From Oscillospiraceae bacterium (GTDB lineage: Bacteria; Bacillota_A; Clostridia; Oscillospirales; JAAYXM01), in the NCBI GenBank assembly GCA_017408185.1, contig JAFQVE010000607.1:1-9130 (forward strand): 9,130 nucleotides of DNA, read 5' to 3'. Numbering within the stretch: the first letter of the stretch is position 1; each line of letters begins with the position of its first letter. A program made the translations under genes and the position numbers. Under the pieces are notes generated by a model that did not search any database, was not told the DNA's origin, and saw only the letters and a program-made list of their open reading frames with translations. Positions 1-6,123 of the stretch are shown here, in pieces.

Positions 1-155
1 ACCGGTGAGTATTTTTTAAAAATCACTTCACCGTCACGGTCTGTGTAAATTTCCAGCGGGTCGCCCTCACGAATACGCATTGTTCGACGGATTTCCTTTG
101 GAATAACAACACGACCGAGATCGTCAATTCTTCTTACAATTCCTGTTGCTTTCAT
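1..155 (-). CDS. spoVT: SpoVT/AbrB-family transcriptional regulator, N-terminal part (3' end outside window)
   Basis: Only the first 51 codons are in the window; the gene runs off the left edge. The visible protein begins MKATGIVRRIDDLGRVVIP and continues through KEIRRTMRIREGDPLEIY, which is the swapped-hairpin AbrB DNA-binding fold almost as it appears in Bacillus SpoVT. Known for the family: SpoVT is a sporulation-stage regulator made in the forespore, with an AbrB head and a C-terminal GAF-like domain. That C-terminal domain would be beyond position 1, so a short AbrB-only paralogue cannot be excluded. The ATG (153-155) has an AAGGGG ribosome site at 165-170, ten bases upstream. The gene lies downstream of ywlG in the same direction, but 115 bases separate them and I could not define a clean promoter in that gap. 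Confidence 0.88.
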   Translation of the reverse strand, partial: MKATGIVRRIDDLGRVVIPKEIRRTMRIREGDPLEIYTDRDGEVIFKKYSP

Positions 156-180
156 TATATAAATCCCCTTTTTGTTTTGA

Positions 181-190
181 TGTTATAACA
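181..190. promoter_or_regulatory. Perfect 10-bp palindrome upstream of the spoVT-like gene
   Basis: TGTTATAACA is self-complementary and lies 26 bases before the spoVT-like ATG, in the A+T-rich gap between it and ywlG. In the direction of the gene it includes TATAAC, a possible -10, but the nearest TTGAAT lies only 14 bases upstream of it, so a sigma-A promoter is not convincing. It could be an operator or chance in A+T-rich DNA. Confidence 0.25.
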
Positions 191-270
191 CTATTGTTTA
201 CATTCAAGGGATTTTTATGTAAGGAAAAACGTGGAGATAAATTTTTACATTCCGTTTTTGTAAGAAAAAG

Positions 271-816
271 TTATTTAAGATTATCGTCGTAATGTGTGCG
301 CTCACCGCCGATAAATTTCGCACGGCTCCGTGCACAGACAAGGTGTGCCGAACCGATATTTTTAACCGACAGACGGCAGGGAACAACAACAGGTCGCACA
401 TGCATACCGATAAGCGTGTCGCCAATATCCATACCCGCATCGGCGGAAATGCTCTCGAGCGCGACCGGATCGCGCATTGCGCCGTATGCCGCAGTAGCAA
501 ACGAGCCACCGGCTTTCGGCTGAGGAACAGCGTTGCATATGTATGCGTCTTTTGCCGCTTCGCGCTCAATAATAATGGCGCGGTTTAAATGCTCACAGCA
601 CTGTGCCGCAATATAAATTCCGGCAGGGGAGAATACTTCTGCAAGAGAATCATATATTAGTTTTCCAAGCTCGGCAACGCTTGATGTGCCGATTTTTTCG
701 CCCATGACCTCGCTGGTGGAACAGCCTACGGCAACAATATCGCCACGGGAAAGCCCTGCATTTTCAATAAGCTCTTGCGCCGCAGTGTGCAGAGCGTTTT
801 TTACATCTTCATACAT
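271..816 (-). CDS. ywlG: YwlG/UPF0340 (TIGR01440) family protein
   Basis: This is a 181-aa soluble protein of the UPF0340 (DUF436, TIGR01440) family, whose biochemical role is not established. The length fits the roughly 180-aa Bacillus YwlG. Conserved family blocks are all visible: GCSTSEVMGEKIGTSS at residues 31-46, QCCEHLNRA at 72-80, PQPKAGGSFA near 98-107, DIGDTLIGMHVRPV near 130-143, and CARSRAKFIGGERTHY near the C-terminus. No signal peptide or membrane segment is seen. The frame stays open back to a GTG at 852, but that codon lies inside the promoter, so translation cannot begin there. The ATG at 814-816, after AAGGAG at 829-834, gives the family length. The gene appears to be transcribed alone; the next gene in its direction is the spoVT-like gene. 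I recognise the family with confidence but can infer no reaction. Confidence 0.88.
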   Translation of the reverse strand: MYEDVKNALHTAAQELIENAGLSRGDIVAVGCSTSEVMGEKIGTSSVAELGKLIYDSLAEVFSPAGIYIAAQCCEHLNRAIIIEREAAKDAYICNAVPQPKAGGSFATAAYGAMRDPVALESISADAGMDIGDTLIGMHVRPVVVPCRLSVKNIGSAHLVCARSRAKFIGGERTHYDDNLK

Positions 817-828
817 TTTATTATACAT

Positions 829-834
829 CTCCTT
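829..834 (-). promoter_or_regulatory. Ribosome binding site that sets the ywlG start
   Basis: AAGGAG in the leftward direction, 12 bases before the ATG at 814-816. An in-frame ATG at 826-828 directly abuts it and is too close to be used. The predicted transcript start (about 836) is only a few bases upstream, giving a very short leader. Confidence 0.6.
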
Positions 835-842
835 ATAAAAAT

Positions 843-871
843 ATTGTACCACACAAAGAGTCGGTTTTCAA
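843..871 (-). promoter_or_regulatory. Sigma-A promoter of ywlG
   Basis: Leftward TTGAAA (866-871), a 17-base spacer, then TACAAT (843-848): five of six matches to the consensus at each box and ideal spacing. It sits between the end of the upstream operon's terminator (903) and ywlG, so ywlG has its own promoter. Confidence 0.8.
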
Positions 872-902
872 GATAATTGTAAGCTATATCAACAAAATTC
901 CG

Positions 903-950
903 GCAAAAATTGCGAAGAGAGCGCACGGAATGGATCCGCACGCCCTCTTC
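903..950 (-). terminator. Intrinsic terminator of the dehydrogenase/isomerase operon
   Basis: Read leftward, bases 950-936 (GAAGAGGGCGTGCGG) pair with 928-914 to form a 15-bp stem with three G-U wobbles and a 7-base loop (929-935). The stem is followed by GC and then AATTTTTG, a run of U in the transcript. It lies about 46 bases after the stop codon of the Gfo/Idh gene and just before the ywlG promoter, so it separates the two transcription units. Confidence 0.88.
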
Positions 951-995
951 TTATGGTGAATGATGAGAAAGCTTATTAAAATTATCCGATTTGGA

Positions 996-2150
996 TTAGA
1001 ACATGCTTGATGCGTCGATTGTCTGAGCCTCAACAGTCTTGTGCTTGGATGTTGCAATGCGCTTTTTAAGCTCTTCATAGAAGAGATCCTCATCCAACGG
1101 AAGCTTGATTGTGGAATCAGTCCAAGAGGAGAGATACATTGCGTTGGAGAGAGTAAGCTCATTGAGACCGTCCTGTGCACCCGCATACATCTCCTCGCCA
1201 CGGAGGATTGCACCTGCGAAGGAATTAAGCATAATCGCATGACCCGGAGCTTTGTTTTCGGGGAATTCATAGTTGATTTTTGTTATCTGAAGCGGCGGTT
1301 GGTTGATACCTGTGTAATCAGCAAGGCTCATACTGAGCTCGTTGATGGTAACCTTATCGTTTTCAACAATCATAGTGCCTTTGTCAAGTGCAATTTCAAG
1401 GCGGTTAGTACCCGGATTGATACCTGTTGATGTGATAAAGCTTCCCATTGCGCCGTTCTTGTATTTAAGGGTTGCAATAACATCGTCTTCAATCTCAACG
1501 TCGTGCCATTGGGCAACAGAGCACTTTGCGTAAATTTCTTCCGGCATACCGCAGAGCCATGCGAGAAGGTCAAGCTGATGCGGGCACTGGTTGAGGAGAA
1601 CGCCGCCGCCTTCGCCTGCCCAGGTTGCACGCCATGAACCGGAATTATAATACTGCTGTGAACGGAACCAGGTCGTGATAAGCCAGTTTACGCTTCTGAT
1701 CTGACCGTAAACACCGGAAGAAAGGATTTCCTTTGCCTTCTGGTACATCGGACGTGTTCTCTGCTGGAACATCATACCGAACTTAACGCCTGCGCGCTCC
1801 GCTGCAGCATTCATTTCGCGGATAGCCTTAGTGTAAACACCGGCGGGCTTTTCAAGCATGACGTGAATGCCGAGAGCGAATGCCTTCTGTGCAAGGACCG
1901 GATGGTCGTAGTGGGGAACCGCGATATAAACTGCATCTACAACGCCTGCCTTCATCATTTCTTCTGCATCGGAGAAATACTTGAAATCATAGTCTGCGTA
2001 ATCCTTCTTTGCGGTCTCGATGCGCTTTTCATCCCAATCGCAGATAGCAGTAACTTCAATCTCAGGGCAGTTCTTATCCTTGACAACCCATTTTGTAACA
2101 GGGTTGCCCATATTACCATAACCGATAATACCAAGTCTTACCTTATCCAT
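996..2150 (-). CDS. Gfo/Idh/MocA-family NAD(P)-dependent oxidoreductase
   Basis: This is a 384-aa cytoplasmic dehydrogenase. The N-terminal Rossmann fold opens with GIIGYGNMG (glycines 10, 12 and 15 bind the dinucleotide). The family's EKP motif is at residues 100-102, with Lys101 as the expected catalytic lysine. The C-terminal substrate domain carries GGGVLLNQCPHQLDLLAWLCG at about 181-201, with His191 as the likely catalytic histidine; the residue four before it is Asn187, where inositol dehydrogenase has Asp. Family members oxidise a hydroxyl of sugars, glycosides or cyclitols using NAD(P); the substrate here is unknown. The start ATG has AAGGAG at 2161-2166 (leftward), 10 bases upstream. 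It is the last gene of a three-gene operon, 36 bases after an isomerase-family gene, and a terminator follows. The pairing recalls IolG with IolE/IolI, but I see no reason to call it inositol-specific. Confidence 0.92.
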   Translation of the reverse strand: MDKVRLGIIGYGNMGNPVTKWVVKDKNCPEIEVTAICDWDEKRIETAKKDYADYDFKYFSDAEEMMKAGVVDAVYIAVPHYDHPVLAQKAFALGIHVMLEKPAGVYTKAIREMNAAAERAGVKFGMMFQQRTRPMYQKAKEILSSGVYGQIRSVNWLITTWFRSQQYYNSGSWRATWAGEGGGVLLNQCPHQLDLLAWLCGMPEEIYAKCSVAQWHDVEIEDDVIATLKYKNGAMGSFITSTGINPGTNRLEIALDKGTMIVENDKVTINELSMSLADYTGINQPPLQITKINYEFPENKAPGHAIMLNSFAGAILRGEEMYAGAQDGLNELTLSNAMYLSSWTDSTIKLPLDEDLFYEELKKRIATSKHKTVEAQTIDASSMF

Positions 2151-2186
2151 TTTTAAAACTCTCCTTATAAATTAATTTGAATTTTT

Positions 2187-2972
2187 TTACTTTACGTTAG
2201 GGAAACGGGATGTTACGTTCTCAAAGCTTCTCTTGAGGCACTCGAACTCATCCTCATCGTAGCACCAATCCTGCTCGACGAGCATATATTCGCAGCCTAC
2301 CTTTGAGAGAGCGTTTATGTAGTCTTCATACGGAAGCTTGCCCTCAAAAATCGGACGGAGATATGCGGGGGTTTCGATGCTTCCGTCTGCCGGCTTGTCT
2401 GCAAAGTCCTTAAGGTGGATGCGGGAAAGGCGGCCCTTGAGCATATCAATAAGCGCCAAAACATCCTTGTCAGCAAATGCAGCCCAGCCAAGGTCAAGAG
2501 TAAAGTCAATGCTGTCTTCCGGGAAGTCTTCAAGGATGCGCTCGATAACGTCCTTGCCCTCTAACTTATCGAACTCAAACCAGTGGTTGTGGTAGAGGAG
2601 CTTTGCGCCCAGGTCACGCATTTTCTCTGCTGCCGGGAGATATACTTTTTTAAATTCATTGTATCCCTCAAGTGTGCCGCGCATATCCACTGGCATACCG
2701 CCGATACCGATGTGTTTGCATCCGAAAACAGCGTGCTGACGGACAACATCCTCTGTCTCTTCAATGATGCGCTTCGGAGCAATGTGTGTCATTGCACAGA
2801 CGAGGTTGTTCTTTGCAAGCTCGTCGCGGAGCCATTCCGGCTCGTAGGCGCAGGTTCCGGAAACCTGAACCGAGCGGTAACCGATGTCGGCTACCTTTTT
2901 AAGAGTTGCAGAAAAATCCTCAAGTGTTTTTGTGTGGTTGTGGACCGTGTAAAGCTGTGCACCGATCTGCAT
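2187..2972 (-). CDS. Sugar phosphate isomerase/epimerase-family TIM-barrel protein (second operon gene)
   Basis: This 261-aa protein belongs to the xylose isomerase-like/AP endonuclease 2 TIM-barrel superfamily, which includes IolE, IolI, hydroxypyruvate isomerase and keto-sugar 3-epimerases. Expected metal and substrate residues are visible: YHNHWFEF at 127-134 (Glu133 a likely ligand), DFTLDLGW at 156-163 (Asp160), RIHLKD at 184-189 (His186) and MLVEQDW at 230-236 (Glu233). No signal peptide is seen, so it should be cytoplasmic. The start is supported by AAGGAG at 2982-2987, nine bases upstream. It lies between another, dissimilar member of the same superfamily and a Gfo/Idh dehydrogenase, with 35- and 36-base gaps, so cotranscription is nearly certain. 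The likely job is isomerisation, epimerisation or dehydration of the oxidised sugar; the exact reaction cannot be read from the sequence. Confidence 0.88.
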   Translation of the reverse strand: MQIGAQLYTVHNHTKTLEDFSATLKKVADIGYRSVQVSGTCAYEPEWLRDELAKNNLVCAMTHIAPKRIIEETEDVVRQHAVFGCKHIGIGGMPVDMRGTLEGYNEFKKVYLPAAEKMRDLGAKLLYHNHWFEFDKLEGKDVIERILEDFPEDSIDFTLDLGWAAFADKDVLALIDMLKGRLSRIHLKDFADKPADGSIETPAYLRPIFEGKLPYEDYINALSKVGCEYMLVEQDWCYDEDEFECLKRSFENVTSRFPNVK

Positions 2973-3007
2973 GATATTTCTCTCCTTTTATGTGAATTTA
3001 ATTATCT

Positions 3008-3841
3008 TTATATAAGAGCTTTAAGTGCGTTTACGCCTGCATCAAACGCTTCACGTTTTGTAGAATAATTATTGCCGATAACAGAGGTTGATCCCTCACG
3101 CTCAAGACCCGCAAGACCAACGAACTCATAAAGATGAGGTTCGAGAGTTATTACACCGCCGCCGATTGCCGCATAATTTTCAAGAAGCTTCGGAACATTT
3201 CCTGCGCCTTTGCCTGCGGGGACAATGACCTTGTCCGGACGGGCATCCTTCATATGCATATAGTCGATATACGGAGCAAGAAGATCCCACGCCTCAAGGG
3301 TATCCTGACCGCACTGTACGAAGTTTGCCGGGTCATAAACCGCACGAAGCTCGGGAAGAGCCTTGTGGATATCAACGCAACGTGATGCAATATCGCCGTA
3401 GATGTCCTTTTCGTTTTCGTGGCAGAGAGTGATGCCGCTGCCCTTTGCAACATCGACTAACACGCCGAGCTGCTCGATAACCTTGTTCTTGTATTTCGGA
3501 GCATCCTCCGGATTCATAAAGAAGCTGAACATACGAAGCTTTCCTGCTCCCGCAATGTTTGCAAGCTCAAGGGTGTGGCGGAAAAGCTCAACGTGAGCAT
3601 CAAAATCGCCGTTGATATCAATCTTGCCTATCGGTGAGCCGATTGACCAGACCTTGATACCCTCACCGTCAAGGCGGTTGCGAAGCTGCTTCATTTCATC
3701 GCAGGTAAGTTCTGTTACGTTCTTACCGTCAACGCCGCGAAGCTCAATAAGCTCAATACCGTTGCCGTGAAGCGCGTCAATCTGACCGCTTACCGCCGGG
3801 TCTGCTTCGTCTGCGAAAGCACAAAGTTTAAAAATACTCAT
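3008..3841 (-). CDS. Sugar phosphate isomerase/epimerase-family TIM-barrel protein (first operon gene)
   Basis: This 277-aa protein is the first gene of the leftward three-gene operon and a second member of the xylose isomerase-like TIM-barrel superfamily. It is clearly different in sequence from the adjacent 261-aa protein. Motifs in order: ELIELRGVDGKNV at 31-43 (first substrate-facing strands), LCHENEKDIYG at 139-149 (Glu142 or Glu144 a metal ligand), AVYDPANFVQCG at 167-178 (Asp170), YMHMKDA at 194-200 (His196) and ITLEPHL at 231-237 (Glu234). The residues needed for a metal-dependent isomerase/epimerase therefore appear intact. The ATG at 3839-3841 has a GAGGAG ribosome site at 3850-3855, eight bases away, and the operon promoter is about 50 bases upstream. 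It probably acts on the same keto-sugar route as its two downstream neighbours; the substrate is unknown. Confidence 0.88.
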   Translation of the reverse strand: MSIFKLCAFADEADPAVSGQIDALHGNGIELIELRGVDGKNVTELTCDEMKQLRNRLDGEGIKVWSIGSPIGKIDINGDFDAHVELFRHTLELANIAGAGKLRMFSFFMNPEDAPKYKNKVIEQLGVLVDVAKGSGITLCHENEKDIYGDIASRCVDIHKALPELRAVYDPANFVQCGQDTLEAWDLLAPYIDYMHMKDARPDKVIVPAGKGAGNVPKLLENYAAIGGGVITLEPHLYEFVGLAGLEREGSTSVIGNNYSTKREAFDAGVNALKALI

Positions 3842-3888
3842 TTTTCTCTCTCCTCATTTATGTAATATTTATTATATAAATTATTTTT

Positions 3889-3917
3889 ATTGTATCTCAA
3901 TGCGAAAGTTTTCACAA
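3889..3917 (-). promoter_or_regulatory. Sigma-A promoter of the isomerase/dehydrogenase operon
   Basis: Leftward TTGTGA (3912-3917), a 17-base spacer, then TACAAT (3889-3894). Transcription would start near 3882, giving a leader of about 40 bases, too short for a riboswitch. It lies between the end of the acyltransferase-like gene and the first isomerase gene, so the operon can be expressed on its own. I see no convincing terminator for the upstream gene here, so readthrough from it is also possible. Confidence 0.68.
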
Positions 3918-3930
3918 GGTAAATTCTTAT

Positions 3931-5118
3931 TTAAAAGAAAAATCCGCAGTCGTTGAGAATATGTCCACCATTGATATACAGGTTTTTTACGTTTCTCTGA
4001 AGGCTGGTTTCTTCGGGAAGCGCGGTATAGTCCTCAGAAACAGCAATTCCGGGAAAGACGTTGTTAAAAACTTGTGTGCCGTTGCACAGACACGGGTAAT
4101 GTATGTATTTATCCTGAAACGCAAGAATATTCGACGTCGGCTTTAATACCTTACGTAAATCGCGGGACATAAGCCACGAGCGGCAGAAGAAAGCGCTGTA
4201 AGGGCGGTCGGGATAGTGCTTTGCAAGGATTTCTCTTGCACGCGCGTATGAAGCTTCCATAGCGGCAACGTCAAAGCTTTCTCTCGGGGGAATATGCACG
4301 AAAACAACGTTATCATCTTCCGAAAGGCAGAGCGACCACTGCGCTTTGTCAAGCTCACATTTTTTATCGGTAATCAGTCCGTCAACTATCGGGTATCCTA
4401 TGACTTTATCCTGTGTTTCTTCGATTTCGGCGCGAAAGCTGCCTGTTTTATCCCCGCACCCTGCAGACCCAAGAATCTTACCGCTGCGGTGAACGTCAAC
4501 TCCGTCTGCAAGCACGCAAATCTCACCATTTACGTTTTTGTATGCCTTGATGCCGGAAACTCTTTTTGCAGGCAAATCATATTTAAATCTGCCGATTCTT
4601 ATCATTTCATTTTTTGCCACTCTGCGCATCCAGTTGAGTCTTCCTCTGTCGAAGGCAGGGCGACCGGTGTTGCGCAAAAGCATATCTACGCAGAAGTCAT
4701 ATTCCTGCATAGTGGCTATAATTATATCTTCGGGAATATTTCTTTCGCGAAGATGTGCCACGGTATCCGGCATTGTCGGAATCATCGGGAAGAGATGAAG
4801 AAAATCAAATGCCGTACCTTTTCCATGTGGTGCTTCGTAATCTGCGATATCTTCCGCACCATGGCGTATCCACTCTGCCATAATGCAGACTAGCAGACGC
4901 AAGGCAGGATTTTTTCTTACCTCAGCTGCGGATGCGAGAATTTCCTGCGTAAAAGAAGCAAGTGCAAAGCAGTCTGAAAGAGTTTTTGTTATGTATTCAT
5001 CAGACAGTATGAGCGCTGCGTAAGGCTCGTATGTATCTTTAATTTTCTCATAAATTGTACCAAAGCTTTCGGGTTTTTTCGAAATCCCGAGCTCGTTACA
5101 CATTGCTTCGAGAGTCAT
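3931..5118 (-). CDS. Acyltransferase domain-containing protein (NAT_N + GNAT_C type)
   Basis: This 395-aa soluble protein resembles the Firmicutes family annotated as acyltransferase domain-containing, with a helical N-terminal N-acyltransferase-like domain (about 1-140) and a GNAT-like C-terminal domain (about 145-340). The clearest signature is the C-terminal block: VFVHIPPRESF at 272-282, an alanine-rich helix near 284-299, then SWLMSRDLRKVLKPTSNI at 314-331 and AFQDKY at 333-338. RVAKNEMIRIGRFKYDLP at 166-183 also matches the family as I remember it. Recall from memory, not a search, is the basis. Family members have no well-established substrate. The start ATG lacks a strong ribosome site (only a degenerate GTGGTG five bases upstream), so translation may be weak. 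It is divergent from an AraC regulator and runs toward the isomerase/dehydrogenase operon, 89 bases away. It may act on a sugar or sugar-amine of that route, or be non-catalytic. Confidence 0.78.
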   Translation of the reverse strand: MTLEAMCNELGISKKPESFGTIYEKIKDTYEPYAALILSDEYITKTLSDCFALASFTQEILASAAEVRKNPALRLLVCIMAEWIRHGAEDIADYEAPHGKGTAFDFLHLFPMIPTMPDTVAHLRERNIPEDIIIATMQEYDFCVDMLLRNTGRPAFDRGRLNWMRRVAKNEMIRIGRFKYDLPAKRVSGIKAYKNVNGEICVLADGVDVHRSGKILGSAGCGDKTGSFRAEIEETQDKVIGYPIVDGLITDKKCELDKAQWSLCLSEDDNVVFVHIPPRESFDVAAMEASYARAREILAKHYPDRPYSAFFCRSWLMSRDLRKVLKPTSNILAFQDKYIHYPCLCNGTQVFNNVFPGIAVSEDYTALPEETSLQRNVKNLYINGGHILNDCGFFF

Positions 5119-5149
5119 AGCAGCACCACTTTCTCAGTGTGATGTGTTA

Positions 5150-5178
5150 ATTTTACAATAATACACTTTGCAAGTCAA
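5150..5178 (-). promoter_or_regulatory. Sigma-A promoter of the acyltransferase-like gene
   Basis: Leftward TTGACT (5173-5178), 17-base spacer, TAAAAT (5150-5155). The expected start is near 5143, with a leader of about 25 bases that contains a small CACT-GAGAA-AGTG hairpin (5127-5139) just before the weak ribosome site. It is back to back with the araC-type promoter. Confidence 0.72.
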
Positions 5179-5210
5179 TAGCATATAATCGCACTTTTAT
5201 ATTGCAAATC
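5168..5210. promoter_or_regulatory. Candidate AraC operator: two TTGCAA-containing half-sites
   Basis: TTGCAAGTC (5168-5176) and TTGCAAATC (5202-5210) match at eight of nine positions, 34 bases apart, about three helical turns. The first overlaps the -35 of the leftward promoter; the second contains the -35 of the rightward promoter. That placement would suit control of both genes by the AraC protein. Binding is inferred, and a 6-base core can recur by chance in A+T-rich DNA. Confidence 0.35.
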
Positions 5211-5230
5211 GTTCTGGAATGGTGTATACT
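5202..5230 (+). promoter_or_regulatory. Sigma-A promoter of the AraC-family regulator
   Basis: TTGCAA (5202-5207), 17-base spacer, TATACT (5225-5230). Transcription should begin near 5237, immediately before the GGAGGTG ribosome site at 5241-5247. Confidence 0.8.
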
Positions 5231-5240
5231 ATCTATATAT

Positions 5241-5247
5241 GGAGGTG
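5241..5247 (+). promoter_or_regulatory. Ribosome binding site that sets the araC-type start
   Basis: GGAGGTG is a near-perfect anti-16S match. The frame also has an ATG at 5239, which overlaps this site and lies at the predicted transcript start, and an ATG at 5251, which is rather close. The ATG at 5254 has the best spacing. Confidence 0.7.
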
Positions 5248-5253
5248 AGGATG

Positions 5254-6090
5254 ATGGCACAACACAACAAGACTTCTGCAATAGGGGGGAAGTTTCCGTC
5301 TTACGGCGGTTCGGTATCATATCCGCCGTTTTTCCCTCAACACATGCATGTTCACGAATGGTGCGAGGTTTTTTGTGTTTTTCGCGGTGACGGATATTAT
5401 ATAACTGAAGGGGCAAGGCATAAGTTTGAGCATGGAAGAATTTTTCTTATGAGACCCGGCGAATCACACAAGGCAGACCTTACGGGGGATGAGCCATATG
5501 ACCGGATAACTCACCATTTTCCGGCTTCTGTTGTTGATGGGGTTGATCCGGAAAGGCGGCTTCTTGCACCGTTTTTCGACCGTCCGCTTGGGCAGTGCAA
5601 CGTCTATGACCGTTCTGTTGCTGCACCGACGGGAATTTATGAGATGTTTGCAAGACTTCACGAGAAAAAAGCAAGCGAATATGAAACTGAGCTTAACACA
5701 CGCGTTGTGCTGCTTTCGATTCTCGCAGAAATAAAGAAGCTGTTTGATGCAAAGCTTTATATCACTCCTGCAGAGAAAACGGAACAGATACGTGCCGTTA
5801 TCGAGTATGTAAACAGAAACCTTACAGATGATATTTCGGTGGACTCGCTGTGCGAAAAGTTTTTTATAAGCCGCGGTCAGCTTTACCGGAGCTTCCGTTC
5901 GGCTACAGGCTCAACTGTATGGGACTATATTCTGACAAAAAGGCTTCATATGGCGCGTTCGTATATTGCTGACGGAGTAAGGGTGACCGAGGCGGCAACT
6001 GCCTGTGGATTTGGAGACTATTCGTCTTTTTACCGCGCGTATACAAAAAAATACGGAGTTATTCCGTCAGCAGATGATATACGCGGATAG
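5254..6090 (+). CDS. AraC-family transcriptional regulator with N-terminal cupin sensor
   Basis: This 278-aa regulator has the usual two-part AraC plan. The N-terminal half is a cupin-type ligand-binding domain, with HMHVHEWCEVFCVFRGDGYYI at about 30-50 and RIFLMRPGESHKADL near 62-76, the common H-x-H-x-x-x-E and PGxxH pattern of sugar-sensing AraC proteins. The C-terminal 100 residues hold two helix-turn-helix motifs: ISVDSLCEKFFISRGQLYRSFR is the first, and VTEAATACGFGDYSSFYRAYTKKYGVIP is the second with the hallmark GF-x-x-x-S-x-F-x-R-x-F-like block. It is cytoplasmic and binds DNA. It is divergent from the acyltransferase-like gene and probably controls it, and perhaps itself, through the shared 135-bp region. 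Control of the nearby isomerase/dehydrogenase operon is plausible, but I find no matching site at its promoter. The ligand is probably a sugar or related compound. Confidence 0.93.
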   Translation: MAQHNKTSAIGGKFPSYGGSVSYPPFFPQHMHVHEWCEVFCVFRGDGYYITEGARHKFEHGRIFLMRPGESHKADLTGDEPYDRITHHFPASVVDGVDPERRLLAPFFDRPLGQCNVYDRSVAAPTGIYEMFARLHEKKASEYETELNTRVVLLSILAEIKKLFDAKLYITPAEKTEQIRAVIEYVNRNLTDDISVDSLCEKFFISRGQLYRSFRSATGSTVWDYILTKRLHMARSYIADGVRVTEAATACGFGDYSSFYRAYTKKYGVIPSADDIRG

Positions 6091-6123
6091 ATTGAAATGA
6101 ATTCGGACAGGTAAGGAATGATT

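Noticed and set aside
156..270. A sigma-G or sigma-A promoter for the spoVT-like gene
   Set aside because: Candidate boxes exist (TTGAAT with TATAAC) but spacing is only 14 bases and no sigma-G pattern fits well, so no promoter is called.
2583..3068. A 161-codon rightward open frame across the isomerase-family gene and the gap before it
   Set aside because: It is antisense to well-supported coding sequence on the other strand, without promoter or ribosome site.
996..3841. Assignment of the operon to C-glycoside cleavage (DgpA-DgpB-DgpC type)
   Set aside because: A dehydrogenase and TIM-barrel proteins are present but the small beta-sandwich partner DgpB is not, so only a looser analogy is justified.
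996..3841. Assignment of the operon to myo-inositol catabolism (iolG/iolE/iolI)
   Set aside because: No iolB, iolC, iolD or inositol transporter is nearby and the Gfo/Idh motif differs from IolG at the Asp position.
3842..3888. Riboswitch or attenuator in the operon leader
   Set aside because: The predicted leader is about 40 bases, A+T-rich and without stable hairpins.
3895..3945. Terminator for the acyltransferase-like gene
   Set aside because: Only a five-base A/T stem (TTCTT/AAGAA) is present, without G+C pairs, so it would not terminate efficiently.
4294..4893. A 199-codon rightward open frame lying antisense to the acyltransferase-like gene
   Set aside because: It is cysteine- and phenylalanine-rich with no recognisable motif, lacks a ribosome site, and is opposite a gene with clear family motifs; it is a shadow frame.
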